A stretch of 64,000 nt of DNA from Chryseolinea serpens (GCF_900129725.1 NZ_FQWQ01000001.1:1922001-1986000), one strand, 5' to 3'. Numbered from the stretch's first letter, positions 31,446 through 41,275 are shown. A program made the numbers and translations. Notes: generated by a model from the sequence alone, not told the origin.

Positions 31446-34400
31446 TTAAAAATTTACATTCACGCCAATGGTATAGGTTCTTACAGTCGGGAATTTGTCG
31501 CGATTGTCGATGCCCTGCATCCGGATGTCGTTCCGGGGGATCTCGGGATCAATTCCTTTGTAGCCGGTGATCGTCGCGAGGTTGGAGCCAGAAACATAGA
31601 CCCTCAACCCGCGCATGAACTTCACTTTCGAAACATCCACGTTGTAGCCCAGCGTTGCATTTTCCACCTTCACGTAGTCGCCGTTCTCGATATAATAGCT
31701 CACAAACGCCTGGTTGAGATAGCCCAGTCTTCGCTTTCCATACACATTGTCCATGGCGGAGCTGAGCACGTTGTAGTTGATGTTCGGGTTTTCATAGAAC
31801 ATCCGTTGCTGGTTCATGATCTGGTAGCCAAAGGCGCCGCTCAGCACCACGCTCAAATCAAAATTCTTATAGCGCATCGTGTTGATCCAGCCGGCGCGAT
31901 ACTTGGGAATACCATTGCCCAACACCTGGCTGTTCTTGTCGGTAGCCATGGAGTTGCTGGTCATGGTTTGCCGTGTTCCGTCCGGTAGTTCGATCACCCA
32001 CATGCCATCGTCGGTGATGTCCACCGATTTCAGACCCCAGAAGTTGCCCAGGGGTTTGCCCGGCTCCAGGCGGTGTGATGCCATGGAGATGGGTTCGCTG
32101 ATGCCGTACTCGTTGATGTAATCGCCCTCGATCTTGTAGAGATCGTTCGACAGGCTGACGAGTTCATTTTTGTTATGGGAAAATGTCACATTCGAATTCC
32201 ATTCAAATGCGGCGCCTTTCACCGGCGTTGTTTTCACAAGCACTTCAATACCCTTGTTCACCATTTCGCCCACGTTGGCCAGTGTGGTGCTATACAAATT
32301 GGGAGGCTGCGGCACGGAATAATTCCAAAGCATGTCCTTGGTGCGCTTGGAATAGACATCGATGCTACCCGAGATCTTGTCTTTCAGGATGGCAAAGTCC
32401 AAACCGATGTTCACCTCGCCCGACTTCTCCCAGCGAAGATCCGGGTTGGCGTTGCTCGACGCCACCAGGCCGTTGATCCACTTGCCATCATCCAATACGC
32501 TAACGCCTTCATAGGTCAGCAAGGGTTTTGACAAATACGAATCTCTCGGGATCACGCCCGTCACCCCATAGCCGGCGCGGATCTTCAAAAAGCTCACCAC
32601 CGAAGACGCTTTCAGAAAATCTTCGTTGCTGAGGGTCCAGCCCGCAGAAACCGCTGGGAAGGTTCCCCATTTATTGTTCTGACCAAACTTGGACGATCCT
32701 TCACGACGCACGCTGGCCAGCACGTTAAAGCGATCGCCAAAACCGTAGTTCACACGACCGAAGAACCCGATGAGCGTGTTGTCATTTTTATAGCTGTCCA
32801 TGCGGGCGGTCCCCAGCCGCATCGCGTTTCCGGCCGACAGGTTGTTGTAGGAATAAGCGTTGGTGGGGAAATCAAAATTGTTGGCGAACCCGCCCTGGTT
32901 AACATTGTATTGGTAGCTGTAGCCTGCCAGCAACGTAAAGGAGTGCTGGTCGAAGGTCTTCGAATATTTGGATGTCAACTCCAGGTAATTAGTCTTGATC
33001 TGGTCGTCGCCGCGGGAGGCAAAACCATTTCTTCGTGGCCCTTTCACGGAGTTGTAGTGCTCCTTGGTTTCGGCATAGCCGCGGTAGTTGTTCCGTATTT
33101 CGGTGGCCAACATCAAATTGGTTTGCCAGCCGTCCACCAGTTCCAGCGTGGTGTTGGAGGTTAACCGCGTCCAGTTGTTGGTGATCACGCCCGACGTTTC
33201 GCGCACCATGCCCACGGGGTTGATGTACTGCAAGCGATCGGTTTCGATCCATTTGCCATCGTCGTCCTGTATTTTCAGCAGGGGATTTCGGATCAACGCA
33301 TTTCTGTAGATCAGTGGGTTGAACGAACCCGAACTTCCGTCGCCCAGCGCGCCGATATCCTGCGCTCCTCTCAAAAGATTGGCGCTCAGCTTCAGTTTGT
33401 CGTTGAATAGATATTGACTCAGATCCAGTGATATTCTCAACTCCTTATTGTACGATCCCTCGAACACACCGTCCTGGCCGATGTAGTTCACACTGGCGGC
33501 ATAGTTGGAATTGGCGCCGCCGCCCTGCAACGCCAGGTTGTGACTTTGCATATAGGCTTTCCGGGTAATTTCACCCAACCAATCCGTGTCGGTCACTCCG
33601 CCGTTGGCATTGGCTTCGCCGACAAAATCATTCCGGAAGGTGAACTCCTGGGAATATTTTTGATAGTCGCTGGCCGTCAGGAAATCGGCTTTGCGGGCCA
33701 TGGAGGATACGGCGGAGTAGTGCGAATAGGTGAGCGTAGGCGCCTTTGCCTTGTCGCCGCTCCGGGTGGTGATGAGGATCACGCCGTTGGCCCCCCGTGT
33801 TCCATAAATGGCCGCCGCCGAAGCGTCTTTCAACACATCGATGGACACGATGTCGGAGGGCGACACGGTATTAAAATCGCCGGGCACGCCGTTGATCAAT
33901 ATTAAAGGAGCAGCCGAACCCTGCAGCGTAGCCACCCCTCGCAGTGAAATATTCGGGGCGGCGGACGGATCGCCCGAGCCATTGGTGATGGTGAGGCCCG
34001 CTACTTTTCCTTTGATCAGTTCCGAGGCGTCGCGCATGGCGCCCGCGGTAAATTCTCTCTCCTTCACACTGGCCACAGCGCTGGTGACCTCTCCTTTCTT
34101 TTGTGTTCCATAACCGATCACCACGACCTCCTGGAGCGACACCAGGTCGGGCATCATCATCACCTCGACATTCGTCTGGGTGCCCACCGTCACTTCTTCG
34201 GTGAGGTAGCCCACAAAGCTGAACATCAACACCGATTCGGCACTGGGCACGATCAGTTTGTAGTCGCCGTTGGCGTCAGTGGTGGTGCCCTGGCTGGTTC
34301 CTTTCACCAGCACGTTCACTCCCGGCAAAGCTTCCTTGTCGTTGGAGGTAACTTTCCCGGAAACCGAAATTTGCGCAAAAGCATGCTGACCGGATAACAT

Positions 34401-34454
34401 CGCGAGGCACAAGGCCAATGTTATCATCAAGCGTTTTGTTAAAATTTTTCTCAT
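31446..34454 (-). CDS. susC: SusC/RagA-family TonB-dependent outer-membrane transporter
   Basis: A protein of about 1002 residues. Signal peptide (MRKILTKRLMITLALCLA...), then a CarboxypepD_reg-like domain (ISVSGKVTSNDKEALPGVNVLVKGT, 30-120), a plug (VIGYGTQKKGEVTSAVASV, IDVLKDASAAAIYGTRGANGVILITT, 125-240) and a 22-strand barrel ending YTIGVNVNF with terminal Phe. ATG at 34454 is chosen because a longer frame would put 35 unrelated residues before the signal peptide. It forms an operon with susD and lacks the extra N-terminal signalling domain of anti-sigma-coupled receptors, so regulation probably comes from the nearby Nudix-fold regulator. Confidence 0.96.
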   Translation of the reverse strand: MRKILTKRLMITLALCLAMLSGQHAFAQISVSGKVTSNDKEALPGVNVLVKGTSQGTTTDANGDYKLIVPSAESVLMFSFVGYLTEEVTVGTQTNVEVMMMPDLVSLQEVVVIGYGTQKKGEVTSAVASVKEREFTAGAMRDASELIKGKVAGLTITNGSGDPSAAPNISLRGVATLQGSAAPLILINGVPGDFNTVSPSDIVSIDVLKDASAAAIYGTRGANGVILITTRSGDKAKAPTLTYSHYSAVSSMARKADFLTASDYQKYSQEFTFRNDFVGEANANGGVTDTDWLGEITRKAYMQSHNLALQGGGANSNYAASVNYIGQDGVFEGSYNKELRISLDLSQYLFNDKLKLSANLLRGAQDIGALGDGSSGSFNPLIYRNALIRNPLLKIQDDDGKWIETDRLQYINPVGMVRETSGVITNNWTRLTSNTTLELVDGWQTNLMLATEIRNNYRGYAETKEHYNSVKGPRRNGFASRGDDQIKTNYLELTSKYSKTFDQHSFTLLAGYSYQYNVNQGGFANNFDFPTNAYSYNNLSAGNAMRLGTARMDSYKNDNTLIGFFGRVNYGFGDRFNVLASVRREGSSKFGQNNKWGTFPAVSAGWTLSNEDFLKASSVVSFLKIRAGYGVTGVIPRDSYLSKPLLTYEGVSVLDDGKWINGLVASSNANPDLRWEKSGEVNIGLDFAILKDKISGSIDVYSKRTKDMLWNYSVPQPPNLYSTTLANVGEMVNKGIEVLVKTTPVKGAAFEWNSNVTFSHNKNELVSLSNDLYKIEGDYINEYGISEPISMASHRLEPGKPLGNFWGLKSVDITDDGMWVIELPDGTRQTMTSNSMATDKNSQVLGNGIPKYRAGWINTMRYKNFDLSVVLSGAFGYQIMNQQRMFYENPNINYNVLSSAMDNVYGKRRLGYLNQAFVSYYIENGDYVKVENATLGYNVDVSKVKFMRGLRVYVSGSNLATITGYKGIDPEIPRNDIRMQGIDNRDKFPTVRTYTIGVNVNF

Positions 34455-34546
34455 GTATAAGGGGGATTGTGATTTTGAATATTTGACAGGATGAAAGTAG
34501 ACAAACACCCGACACGTGTTTTTCCAGAAATTATCCTCATGTAATA

Positions 34547-34554
34547 CAAATTTA
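34547..34554 (-). promoter_or_regulatory. -7 box upstream of susC
   Basis: The minus strand reads ATAAATTTGTAT, containing TAAATTTG (TAnnTTTG consensus), 93 bp upstream of the susC start. The 12-base string is identical to the one before the hydroxyproline operon. In the remaining gap (34555-34851) I see nothing recognisable. Confidence 0.4.
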
Positions 34555-34851
34555 TCCACATCGGGTCCGAAGGCTCATGAAAGGCCTTACACACCAACAG
34601 GGTAGTTTGAAAGTGGCTCGCAGCGGTATTCCCGTCGAAAGCGCGTCGCGGGGGCATAACGGCTCATCCTAACTCAAACAGCTTTTAGGGAGAAACGTGG
34701 CAAGAGCAGAATTTTTAGGGATTGATTTAATCAAGGGGTCGGGCGACCAAGATATGCAGCATCGGACCGAATCGTCTCCGCTTTTTTATTGTGTTGCGGA
34801 TTTAGCCTCTATTCCTGAAGCCAATGGCTATGTTTGTGTCCGAACTTGCCT

Positions 34852-35427
34852 TCACCGAAGGTCAAATAAGTTCTCTATTTTTTTTTCGACGGCATTTAGT
34901 TTTCTGTTCAATAAAAACGTACCCAGGACGGGGAACACTAAAATCCAGAGCGCATAACCTGCGATATTCGCTTTGTCCACGGAAGACATCACGGAAGATA
35001 TCGCCTCTACCATCATGACCGCCGTCAACAAGTAGATCATCAAAAACACGAGAAATGCCTGTAGCCCCAACCTGAGTTTTATGTTTATCGTCGTTCTGTC
35101 ATTCCGAAAGGCTATTCTCCCGCGCACTACGACTTGGAGAAAACTTGGTTCGAAAAACCCCCTGGGTTCGATAAGCCTGAACTCCATTTTTTCTTTATCA
35201 TACTCACCGATCCAAGGACGGGTTGTTGAAACGCTGCGGTTCGATATCAACTGCCGGTTGAGATCCTCTACTTTCTCAACGGCCCACGGTATCCTCGAGA
35301 AAGCCCGTTCACTTTCTTCGTTCGTTTCATAGTCCATCTCTCGAATTGAAAACATCTTTTTGAAATTTTGTCTGATCACTTTTATAGGCGTTCGATATAG
35401 CCTTTGAACCCCCAGTCCCTCCAACAC
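34852..35427 (-). CDS. Two-helix membrane protein of unknown function
   Basis: About 191 residues with two adjacent hydrophobic segments near 125-150 and 155-175 (LQAFLVFLMIYLLTAVMMVEAI and ALWILVFPVLGTFLLNRKL) and a charged amphipathic C-terminal tail. The only in-frame starts are GTG at 35427 or an internal ATG at 35355; the frame stays open upstream without ATG to a TAG near 35512. It may use a non-ATG start or be 5'-truncated. Isolated between two opposite-facing blocks. No family recognised. Confidence 0.55.
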   Translation of the reverse strand: MLEGLGVQRLYRTPIKVIRQNFKKMFSIREMDYETNEESERAFSRIPWAVEKVEDLNRQLISNRSVSTTRPWIGEYDKEKMEFRLIEPRGFFEPSFLQVVVRGRIAFRNDRTTINIKLRLGLQAFLVFLMIYLLTAVMMVEAISSVMSSVDKANIAGYALWILVFPVLGTFLLNRKLNAVEKKIENLFDLR

Positions 35428-35741
35428 AAGCCACTCAGAACGAAGATAATTTAAAACATGCGATAAAGAGTCACCCGCCGGCTCATTCTCATCACAAATT
35501 GATCGAAGAATCTAAATAGATCGATCGCCTCGATGAATAGATACCCTTTGGAGGCTCACAGACGGCACCATCATGTCCATTCACAAAAATAAAACGAGCC
35601 ACACATGGAAAGAACGATGGATATTAAGCCAGTAATCGCTAAATTTTATGGCCAAAAATAGAACGATACGATCTCATGGACCTGCAAGCAACTCTTGCTC
35701 TAAACAAGCTACTACGTCAAACCTGATTACAAAAAACGACA
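35428..35741. other. Intergenic region without recognisable feature
   Basis: This 314-bp spacer between the minus-strand membrane protein and the plus-strand GH88 cluster must hold the promoter of that cluster. I see no clear -7/-33 pair, hairpin or RNA gene. A GATACGATCTC string at 35662 only partly resembles the ATACGATTT motif and is not counted. Confidence 0.4.
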
Positions 35742-37115
35742 ATGATCCAAATCGGCCAGCACCTGAAACCCTCCGACCTAAACCCCAAACTCAAATCCTT
35801 CTGGGAACTCTCTGGAAAAAAAATCGACCTCATCGAAAAACACTACCATGCTTCGCAAGGCTCGCCTGTCTTTACGGTGCAAGGCCGGTACACTACACGG
35901 GGATGGACCGAGTGGACCCAAGGCTTTCAATATGGCGCCGCCATCCTGCAATATGACGCGACCGGCGAAGACCGGTTCCTCGAACTGGGCAAACGAAAGA
36001 CCGTCGAGGTGATGGCCCCGCACGTGAGCCACACCGGCGTGCACGATCATGGCTTTAACAACGTGAGCACCTATGGCAACTTGTTGCGCCTGATGAAGGA
36101 GGGCAAGATCGCGTATAATGAGTGGGAACGAAATTTCTATGTGATGGCCCTGAAAGTGTCCGGTGCCGTGCAGGCCAGTCGTTGGACAACCATCAAGACC
36201 GGTGGGTATATCCATTCGTTCAACGGTGCACATTCTCTTTTTGTGGATACCATCCGTTCGTTGCGTTCGCTGGTTTTAAGCCACAGCCTGGGGCACATCC
36301 TGCAAGCCGAGGGAGATGTACGCATCGCGCTGCTGGACCGCGTCATCCAACACCTGCAGGCCACGGCCGACTACTCTGTATATTATGGCGAAGGCCGCGA
36401 CACCTATGATGTGCGGGGCCGGACGGCGCATGAAATTATCTTTAACGTGAAAGATGGCAACTACCGCTGCCCGAACTCACAACAAGGCTACACCGGCTTC
36501 AGCACCTGGACGCGGGGCCTGGCCTGGGCCATGTGCGGTTTCGCCGAAGAGCTCGAATGGTTCGACACCGTGAGCGAAGACGAACTCAAAGCCTTCTCCG
36601 GCAAAGAAAAGATCATGTCCGTTATGCTCAAGGCCGCCAAGGCCACCTGCGATTTCTACATCGCTCACACACCGACCGATGGCGTGCCGTACTGGGACAC
36701 CGGTGCGCCCAACCTACACCAGCTCGGCGACTACCTTGACCAGCCCTCCGATCCCTACAACGACTTCGAACCTGTAGACGGCTCTGCCGCCGCCATCGCC
36801 GCGCAAGGGTTGCTGAGGCTCGGTCAGTTTTTGAAACGCAAAGGAGACGCGGACGGCGACCGCTACTGGCAGGCCGGCCTCACGGTGATGAACACGCTGC
36901 TCGATGAGCCCTATCTCAGCGTCAATCCAAAGCATCAGGGGCTGCTCTTACATTCCGTTTATCACCGGCCCAATGGGTGGGACTATGTACCCGAAGGTAG
37001 CAAGATACCCCATGGCGAGTCCAGCATGTGGGGCGACTATCATGTCCGTGAGGCCGCGCTCTATTTGCAACGGATCATCAACAACGAAACCTATCACACC
37101 TTCTTCAACATATGA
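35742..37115 (+). CDS. GH88-like unsaturated uronyl hydrolase
   Basis: A 457-residue alpha/alpha-barrel protein without obvious signal peptide. GFSTWTRGLAWAMCGFAEELE, GVPYWDTGAPN and HGESSMWGDYHVREAALYLQR match GH88 unsaturated glucuronyl hydrolases, which hydrate the 4,5-unsaturated uronic acid left by polysaccharide lyases and so release it. It leads a plus-strand operon; its stop overlaps the next start by 4 bp (37112-37115). No lyase is encoded in the window, so the upstream source of unsaturated oligosaccharides is unknown. Confidence 0.8.
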   Translation: MIQIGQHLKPSDLNPKLKSFWELSGKKIDLIEKHYHASQGSPVFTVQGRYTTRGWTEWTQGFQYGAAILQYDATGEDRFLELGKRKTVEVMAPHVSHTGVHDHGFNNVSTYGNLLRLMKEGKIAYNEWERNFYVMALKVSGAVQASRWTTIKTGGYIHSFNGAHSLFVDTIRSLRSLVLSHSLGHILQAEGDVRIALLDRVIQHLQATADYSVYYGEGRDTYDVRGRTAHEIIFNVKDGNYRCPNSQQGYTGFSTWTRGLAWAMCGFAEELEWFDTVSEDELKAFSGKEKIMSVMLKAAKATCDFYIAHTPTDGVPYWDTGAPNLHQLGDYLDQPSDPYNDFEPVDGSAAAIAAQGLLRLGQFLKRKGDADGDRYWQAGLTVMNTLLDEPYLSVNPKHQGLLLHSVYHRPNGWDYVPEGSKIPHGESSMWGDYHVREAALYLQRIINNETYHTFFNI

Positions 37116-37948
37116 CCCCCTCCACCCCACACCAAGACCTTTCAAAACTTTGCATCCACACCATCACCACCAAGCCGTGGGCCATCGAAGAAGCTGCAAA
37201 AAATTATGCCGCTGCCGGTGTGAAGGGCATCACGGTCTGGCGCGACGCACTCGAGGGAAGGAACATCCGGCAAACGGGCAACTTGCTGCGCGACCATGAC
37301 CTCACCGTGGTGTCGCTCTGCCGCGGCGGATTCTTTCCGAGCAAAGATCCAAACAAAAGAAAAGCTGCCCTCGACGACAACCGCAAGGCCATCGAAGAAG
37401 CTGCCGCGTTGGGAACTTCCCTGATCGTGCTGGTGTGTGGCGCCGATCCCGGGCAACCCCTGGAGGAATCGCGAAAGCAGATCCAGGATGGCATCGCGGC
37501 GGTGCTCCCCGAGGCAACGGCCGCCGGTGTGCGGCTGGCCATCGAACCGCTGCATCCCATGTATGCCGACACGCGCTCGGCGATCAACACCCTGGCGCAG
37601 GCAAACGACATGGCCGAAGCGTTGAACTCACCCTATGTGGGCGTGGCCGTGGATGTGTATCATCTTTGGTGGGATCCTTCCCTGCAACGAGAGATCCAGC
37701 GCTGTGGAGAACAGGGAAACCTGATGGCCTTTCACATCTGCGATTGGAAATCTCCCACCACGGACCTGCTACTGGATCGCGGATTGATGGGCGAAGGCTG
37801 CATCCCCATTCGCCAGATCCGCGCCTGGGTGGAAGCCACGGGGTTTACCGGGTTTAACGAGGTCGAAATTTTTTCAACGGCCTATTGGCAGGAAGATCAG
37901 AGCGTGTTCCTGAAAAAAATTATAAAAGCATACCGCGAAAATTCTTAA
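37112..37948 (+). CDS. Sugar phosphate isomerase/epimerase family TIM-barrel protein
   Basis: A 278-residue xylose-isomerase-like TIM barrel (AP endonuclease 2 fold). Motifs include LAIEPLHPMYADTRSAINTL with the metal-binding Glu, VAVDVYHLWWDP, MAFHICDW and the terminal FNEVEIFS glutamate. All expected metal ligands (E, D/H, H, E) are present, so it is probably an active isomerase or epimerase. Overlaps the GH88 stop by 4 bp and is followed after 26 bp by the Gfo/Idh gene. Substrate unknown. Confidence 0.85.
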   Translation: MTPSTPHQDLSKLCIHTITTKPWAIEEAAKNYAAAGVKGITVWRDALEGRNIRQTGNLLRDHDLTVVSLCRGGFFPSKDPNKRKAALDDNRKAIEEAAALGTSLIVLVCGADPGQPLEESRKQIQDGIAAVLPEATAAGVRLAIEPLHPMYADTRSAINTLAQANDMAEALNSPYVGVAVDVYHLWWDPSLQREIQRCGEQGNLMAFHICDWKSPTTDLLLDRGLMGEGCIPIRQIRAWVEATGFTGFNEVEIFSTAYWQEDQSVFLKKIIKAYRENS

Positions 37949-37974
37949 GCGTAAAACGTGATAATCACTCAACC

Positions 37975-39120
37975 ATGAAAGAACAAAAAATCGGCATCAT
38001 CATGAATGGTGTCACCGGGCGCATGGGCACCAACCAGCACCTGATGCGATCCATTGTCGAGATCATAAAACAAGGCGGCATCAAGCTGCGGTCGGGCGAC
38101 CGGCTCATCCCAGACCCGGTCCTCGTGGGCCGCGATGAAGATAAGCTGCAACGGCTGGCCACGCTGTCGGGCATAAAAAAAATAACCACCAACGTAGACG
38201 AGGCGCTGGCCGATCCGCAGAACAAGATCTACTTCGACTCGCAGACCACCGGCCGGCGTGCCGAGGGCGTGCGAAAGGCCGTGAAGGCCGGCAAGCACAT
38301 CTATTGTGAAAAACCCGTGGCCGTCGACACCAAAGAGGCGATGGAGCTTTACCAGCTTTGTAAAAATGCGGGAGTGAAACACGGCGTCGTCCAGGACAAG
38401 CTTTGGCTTCCGGGCATATTAAAATTGAAGCGGCTCATCCAGCAAGGATTTTTTGGCAAGATCCTTTCGGTGCGCGGCGAGTTCGGCTACTGGGTGTTTG
38501 AAGGCGACTCCATCCCAGCCCAGCGGCCTTCGTGGAATTACCGCAAGGAAGACGACGGCGGCATCATCGTAGACATGCTTTGCCACTGGCGCTATGTACT
38601 CGACAATGTCTTTGGAAAAGTGAAAGCCGTTTCCTGCCTCGGTGCCACCCACATTCCCGAGCGGGTCGACGAAAACAACAAACGCTACAAATGCACCGCC
38701 GACGATGCGGCCTACGCCACCTTTGAACTCGAAGGCGGCGTGATCGCACACTTCAATTCTTCCTGGACGGTGCGCGTGCGCCGCGACGACCTGCTGACCT
38801 TGCAAGTGGACGGTACCAAGGGCTCGGCCGTGGCCGGCTTGCGTGAATGCTATATTCAACATTATGGAAACACACCCAAGCCCGTCTGGAACCCGGACAT
38901 TGCTCAACCCATCAACTTTTTTGAAGGCTGGGCAAAAGTGCCGGAGCAGGAAGTCTTCGACAACGCCTTCAAAGCGCAGTGGGAATTGTTCCTGAAACAC
39001 GTGGCGCAGGATGATCCGTTTCAATGGGATCTGCTGCAAGGCGTGAAAGGTGTGCAACTGGCCGAGAAAGGTCTGGAGAGCTGGAGCAAGCGCTGCTGGG
39101 TTGACGTTCCTGAAATTTAA
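37975..39120 (+). CDS. Gfo/Idh/MocA-family oxidoreductase
   Basis: A 381-residue NAD(P)-dependent sugar dehydrogenase. The start MKEQKIGIIMNGVTGRMGTNQHL is a Rossmann motif with an unusual GVTGRMG loop more like dihydrodipicolinate reductase. GKHIYCEKPVAVDTKEAM carries the conserved EKP lysine, and GGIIVDMLCHWRYVLDNV the downstream histidine. An earlier in-frame ATG at 37885 lies inside the isomerase gene and is rejected. Probably oxidises or interconverts the sugar handled by the adjacent isomerase. Confidence 0.88.
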   Translation: MKEQKIGIIMNGVTGRMGTNQHLMRSIVEIIKQGGIKLRSGDRLIPDPVLVGRDEDKLQRLATLSGIKKITTNVDEALADPQNKIYFDSQTTGRRAEGVRKAVKAGKHIYCEKPVAVDTKEAMELYQLCKNAGVKHGVVQDKLWLPGILKLKRLIQQGFFGKILSVRGEFGYWVFEGDSIPAQRPSWNYRKEDDGGIIVDMLCHWRYVLDNVFGKVKAVSCLGATHIPERVDENNKRYKCTADDAAYATFELEGGVIAHFNSSWTVRVRRDDLLTLQVDGTKGSAVAGLRECYIQHYGNTPKPVWNPDIAQPINFFEGWAKVPEQEVFDNAFKAQWELFLKHVAQDDPFQWDLLQGVKGVQLAEKGLESWSKRCWVDVPEI

Positions 39121-39131
39121 ACCACGACTCC

Positions 39132-39902
39132 ATGAAACGCGTAGCACTGATCACCGGAGGCAGCCGCGGCATCGGCTTTGGCATTGCCGAACAACTGGCC
39201 AAAAACGGATTCGACCTCGCCATCAACGGCGTGCGCGCCGCAGCGGATGCCGAGGGCGCCATCGATACCTTAAAGGCATTGGGCAGCGATGTGGTCTATT
39301 GCCGTGGCAACATTTCATCACCGGCCGATCGGGAAAATATCCTGGCCGATGTTCGCCATCATTTCGGGAGACTGCATGTGCTGGTCAACAATGCCGGCAT
39401 CGCACCGCGGGAACGCCGCGACATCCTCGAAGCCACCGAAGAGAGTTTCGACGAAGTGCTCTCCACCAATTTGAAGGGCACGTATTTTCTCTCGCAAAAG
39501 GCGGCGCAATGGATGATCACACAAAAGAAAAGCGACCCGCAATTCCGCGCAAGCATCATTAACATTTCCTCCATCTCCGCCACGGTGGTGTCGGTCAACC
39601 GTGGTGAATATTGCATCGCGAAAGCCGGTCTGAGCATGGCCACACAGTTGTTTGCTGTGCGGCTTGGCGAGTTCGATATTCCCGTGTTCGAAGTACGGCC
39701 CGGGGTGATCCACACCGACATGACGGCGGGCGTGACCGAAAAATACGACAAGCTCATCGCCGAAGGATTGTGCGTGCAAAAACGGTGGGGCGAATCGGAA
39801 GATGTCGGAAAAGCCGTGGCCGCATTGGCCACGGGCGACTTCCCCTACTCCACCGGGCAAGTCGTGATGGTGGATGGCGGCATGACCATACCCCGATTGT
39901 AA
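39132..39902 (+). CDS. Short-chain dehydrogenase/reductase
   Basis: A 256-residue classical SDR. The cofactor motif is TGGSRGIGFG, NNAG lies near residue 88, the catalytic Ser is in NISSISATV and the catalytic Tyr-x-x-x-Lys is YCIAK. The C-terminus STGQVVMVDGGMTIPRL is usual. FabG-like proteins are often called 3-ketoacyl-ACP reductase, but in this sugar operon a polyol, keto-sugar or deoxy-uronate substrate is more likely. It begins 11 bp after the Gfo/Idh stop. Confidence 0.9.
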   Translation: MKRVALITGGSRGIGFGIAEQLAKNGFDLAINGVRAAADAEGAIDTLKALGSDVVYCRGNISSPADRENILADVRHHFGRLHVLVNNAGIAPRERRDILEATEESFDEVLSTNLKGTYFLSQKAAQWMITQKKSDPQFRASIINISSISATVVSVNRGEYCIAKAGLSMATQLFAVRLGEFDIPVFEVRPGVIHTDMTAGVTEKYDKLIAEGLCVQKRWGESEDVGKAVAALATGDFPYSTGQVVMVDGGMTIPRL

Positions 39903-39927
39903 GCAACCGAATAAACAAAATATTTTA

Positions 39928-41199
39928 ATGAAAGATCTATCCGACAAAAGCACGTTTCAGCATCTAACGTCCATCCCAGTTCTAGTGGCTTCGCTGGGTT
40001 ATTTAGTCGACATGTACGACCTGTTCCTGTACAACATCGTACGGGTGCCCAGCCTGAAGTCGCTGGGACTTGCCGACGATCAATTGGTGAAGATCGGCAT
40101 TGGGTTGCTGCTGAACCTGCAAATGGCCGGCATGCTGATCGGCGGAATATTTTGGGGGATCCTGGGCGATAAGAAGGGACGGCTTTCGGTGTTGTTCGGT
40201 TCCATCCTCATCTATTCGCTGGCCAACATCTGCAACGGGTTGGTCACTTCCGTGCAAGGTTACGCCATCCTGCGGTTCCTCGCTGGGTTTGGGTTGGCCG
40301 GTGAATTGGGTGTTGGCGTCACGCTGGTGGTAGAGATTCTTCCCAAATCCATCCGGGGCTATGGCACCACGCTCGTGGCCACCATGGGTGTATTCGGTGC
40401 GCTGCTGGCTTTTTCGATCGTCCATTTTTTCGAATGGCGCGTATCGTATTTCATTGGCGGAGGACTTGGGCTGATGCTGATGGTCTTACGCTTGCGCGTA
40501 TTTGAGTCCGGGATCTTTATCAAGCTGAAAGAAGCCAATACCCGTCGCGGCGACCTGGGCCTGTTGGTCAGCAACAAAACACGGATATTGAAATACGTCA
40601 CCTGCATCGTCATGGGCGCGCCCATATGGTTTGTCGTGGGCATCCTCATCACCCTCGCGCCCGAACTGGGCAAAGCCATGCAACTCGGTGAACCGGTCGA
40701 TGCCGGGAAGGCCGTGTTGTTTGTTTTTGCCGCCCAGGTGGCGGGCAATCTCGTGAGCGGTTTTTTTAGCCAGTACTTACAAAGCCGCAAAAAAGTAATT
40801 TTCATTTTTATGGCAGGATCGCTGCTGTTTGCCTTAACGCTTTTGCTGGGGCCGATCGAGCACGCGACGGAATATTACATCTTGTGTTTATGCCTGGGAT
40901 TCTGTTCCGGCTACTGGACACTCTTCATCACGGTGGCCGCCGAACTCTTCGGCTCCAACCTGCGCGCTACCGTAGCCACCACCGTCCCGAATTTTGTGCG
41001 GGCCACGATCATTCCGCTGTCATCTCTTTTCATCTTTTTGAAAGGTTACCTGGTCGACAACATGAACGCAGATATCAACACCGGAACACTTCGGGCCGCC
41101 CTGATCACCGGTTTGATCACCTATGCCCTCGGCATGGTGGCGCTGCTGTACCTGGAGGAGACCTTTAAGAAAGACATGAATTATATCGAGGAGAATTGA
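39928..41199 (+). CDS. MFS transporter, sugar-porter-like
   Basis: A 423-residue major facilitator with 12 predicted helices. GDKKGRLSVLFGSILIYSLAN is the loop 2-3 motif (G-x-x-x-D-K/R-x-G-R-R-x), and FGLAGELGVGVTLVVEILPKSIRGYG is the TM4-5 region of the sugar/metabolite-proton symporter group. Last catabolic gene of the GH88 operon (25 bp after the SDR); likely imports the monomer or oligomer processed by these enzymes. Confidence 0.88.
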   Translation: MKDLSDKSTFQHLTSIPVLVASLGYLVDMYDLFLYNIVRVPSLKSLGLADDQLVKIGIGLLLNLQMAGMLIGGIFWGILGDKKGRLSVLFGSILIYSLANICNGLVTSVQGYAILRFLAGFGLAGELGVGVTLVVEILPKSIRGYGTTLVATMGVFGALLAFSIVHFFEWRVSYFIGGGLGLMLMVLRLRVFESGIFIKLKEANTRRGDLGLLVSNKTRILKYVTCIVMGAPIWFVVGILITLAPELGKAMQLGEPVDAGKAVLFVFAAQVAGNLVSGFFSQYLQSRKKVIFIFMAGSLLFALTLLLGPIEHATEYYILCLCLGFCSGYWTLFITVAAELFGSNLRATVATTVPNFVRATIIPLSSLFIFLKGYLVDNMNADINTGTLRAALITGLITYALGMVALLYLEETFKKDMNYIEEN

Positions 41200-41275
41200 C
41201 GTTCTGAAAAGTCCGCAAGAATCGGGTTCGACTCTTTTATCCTGCACCATAGTTTTGAATTAAATATTTAACACT

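Noticed and set aside
39132-39902. 3-ketoacyl-ACP reductase FabG of fatty acid synthesis
   Set aside because: SDR motifs fit, but the gene sits in a sugar operon with no fatty-acid genes, so the FabG name would mislead.
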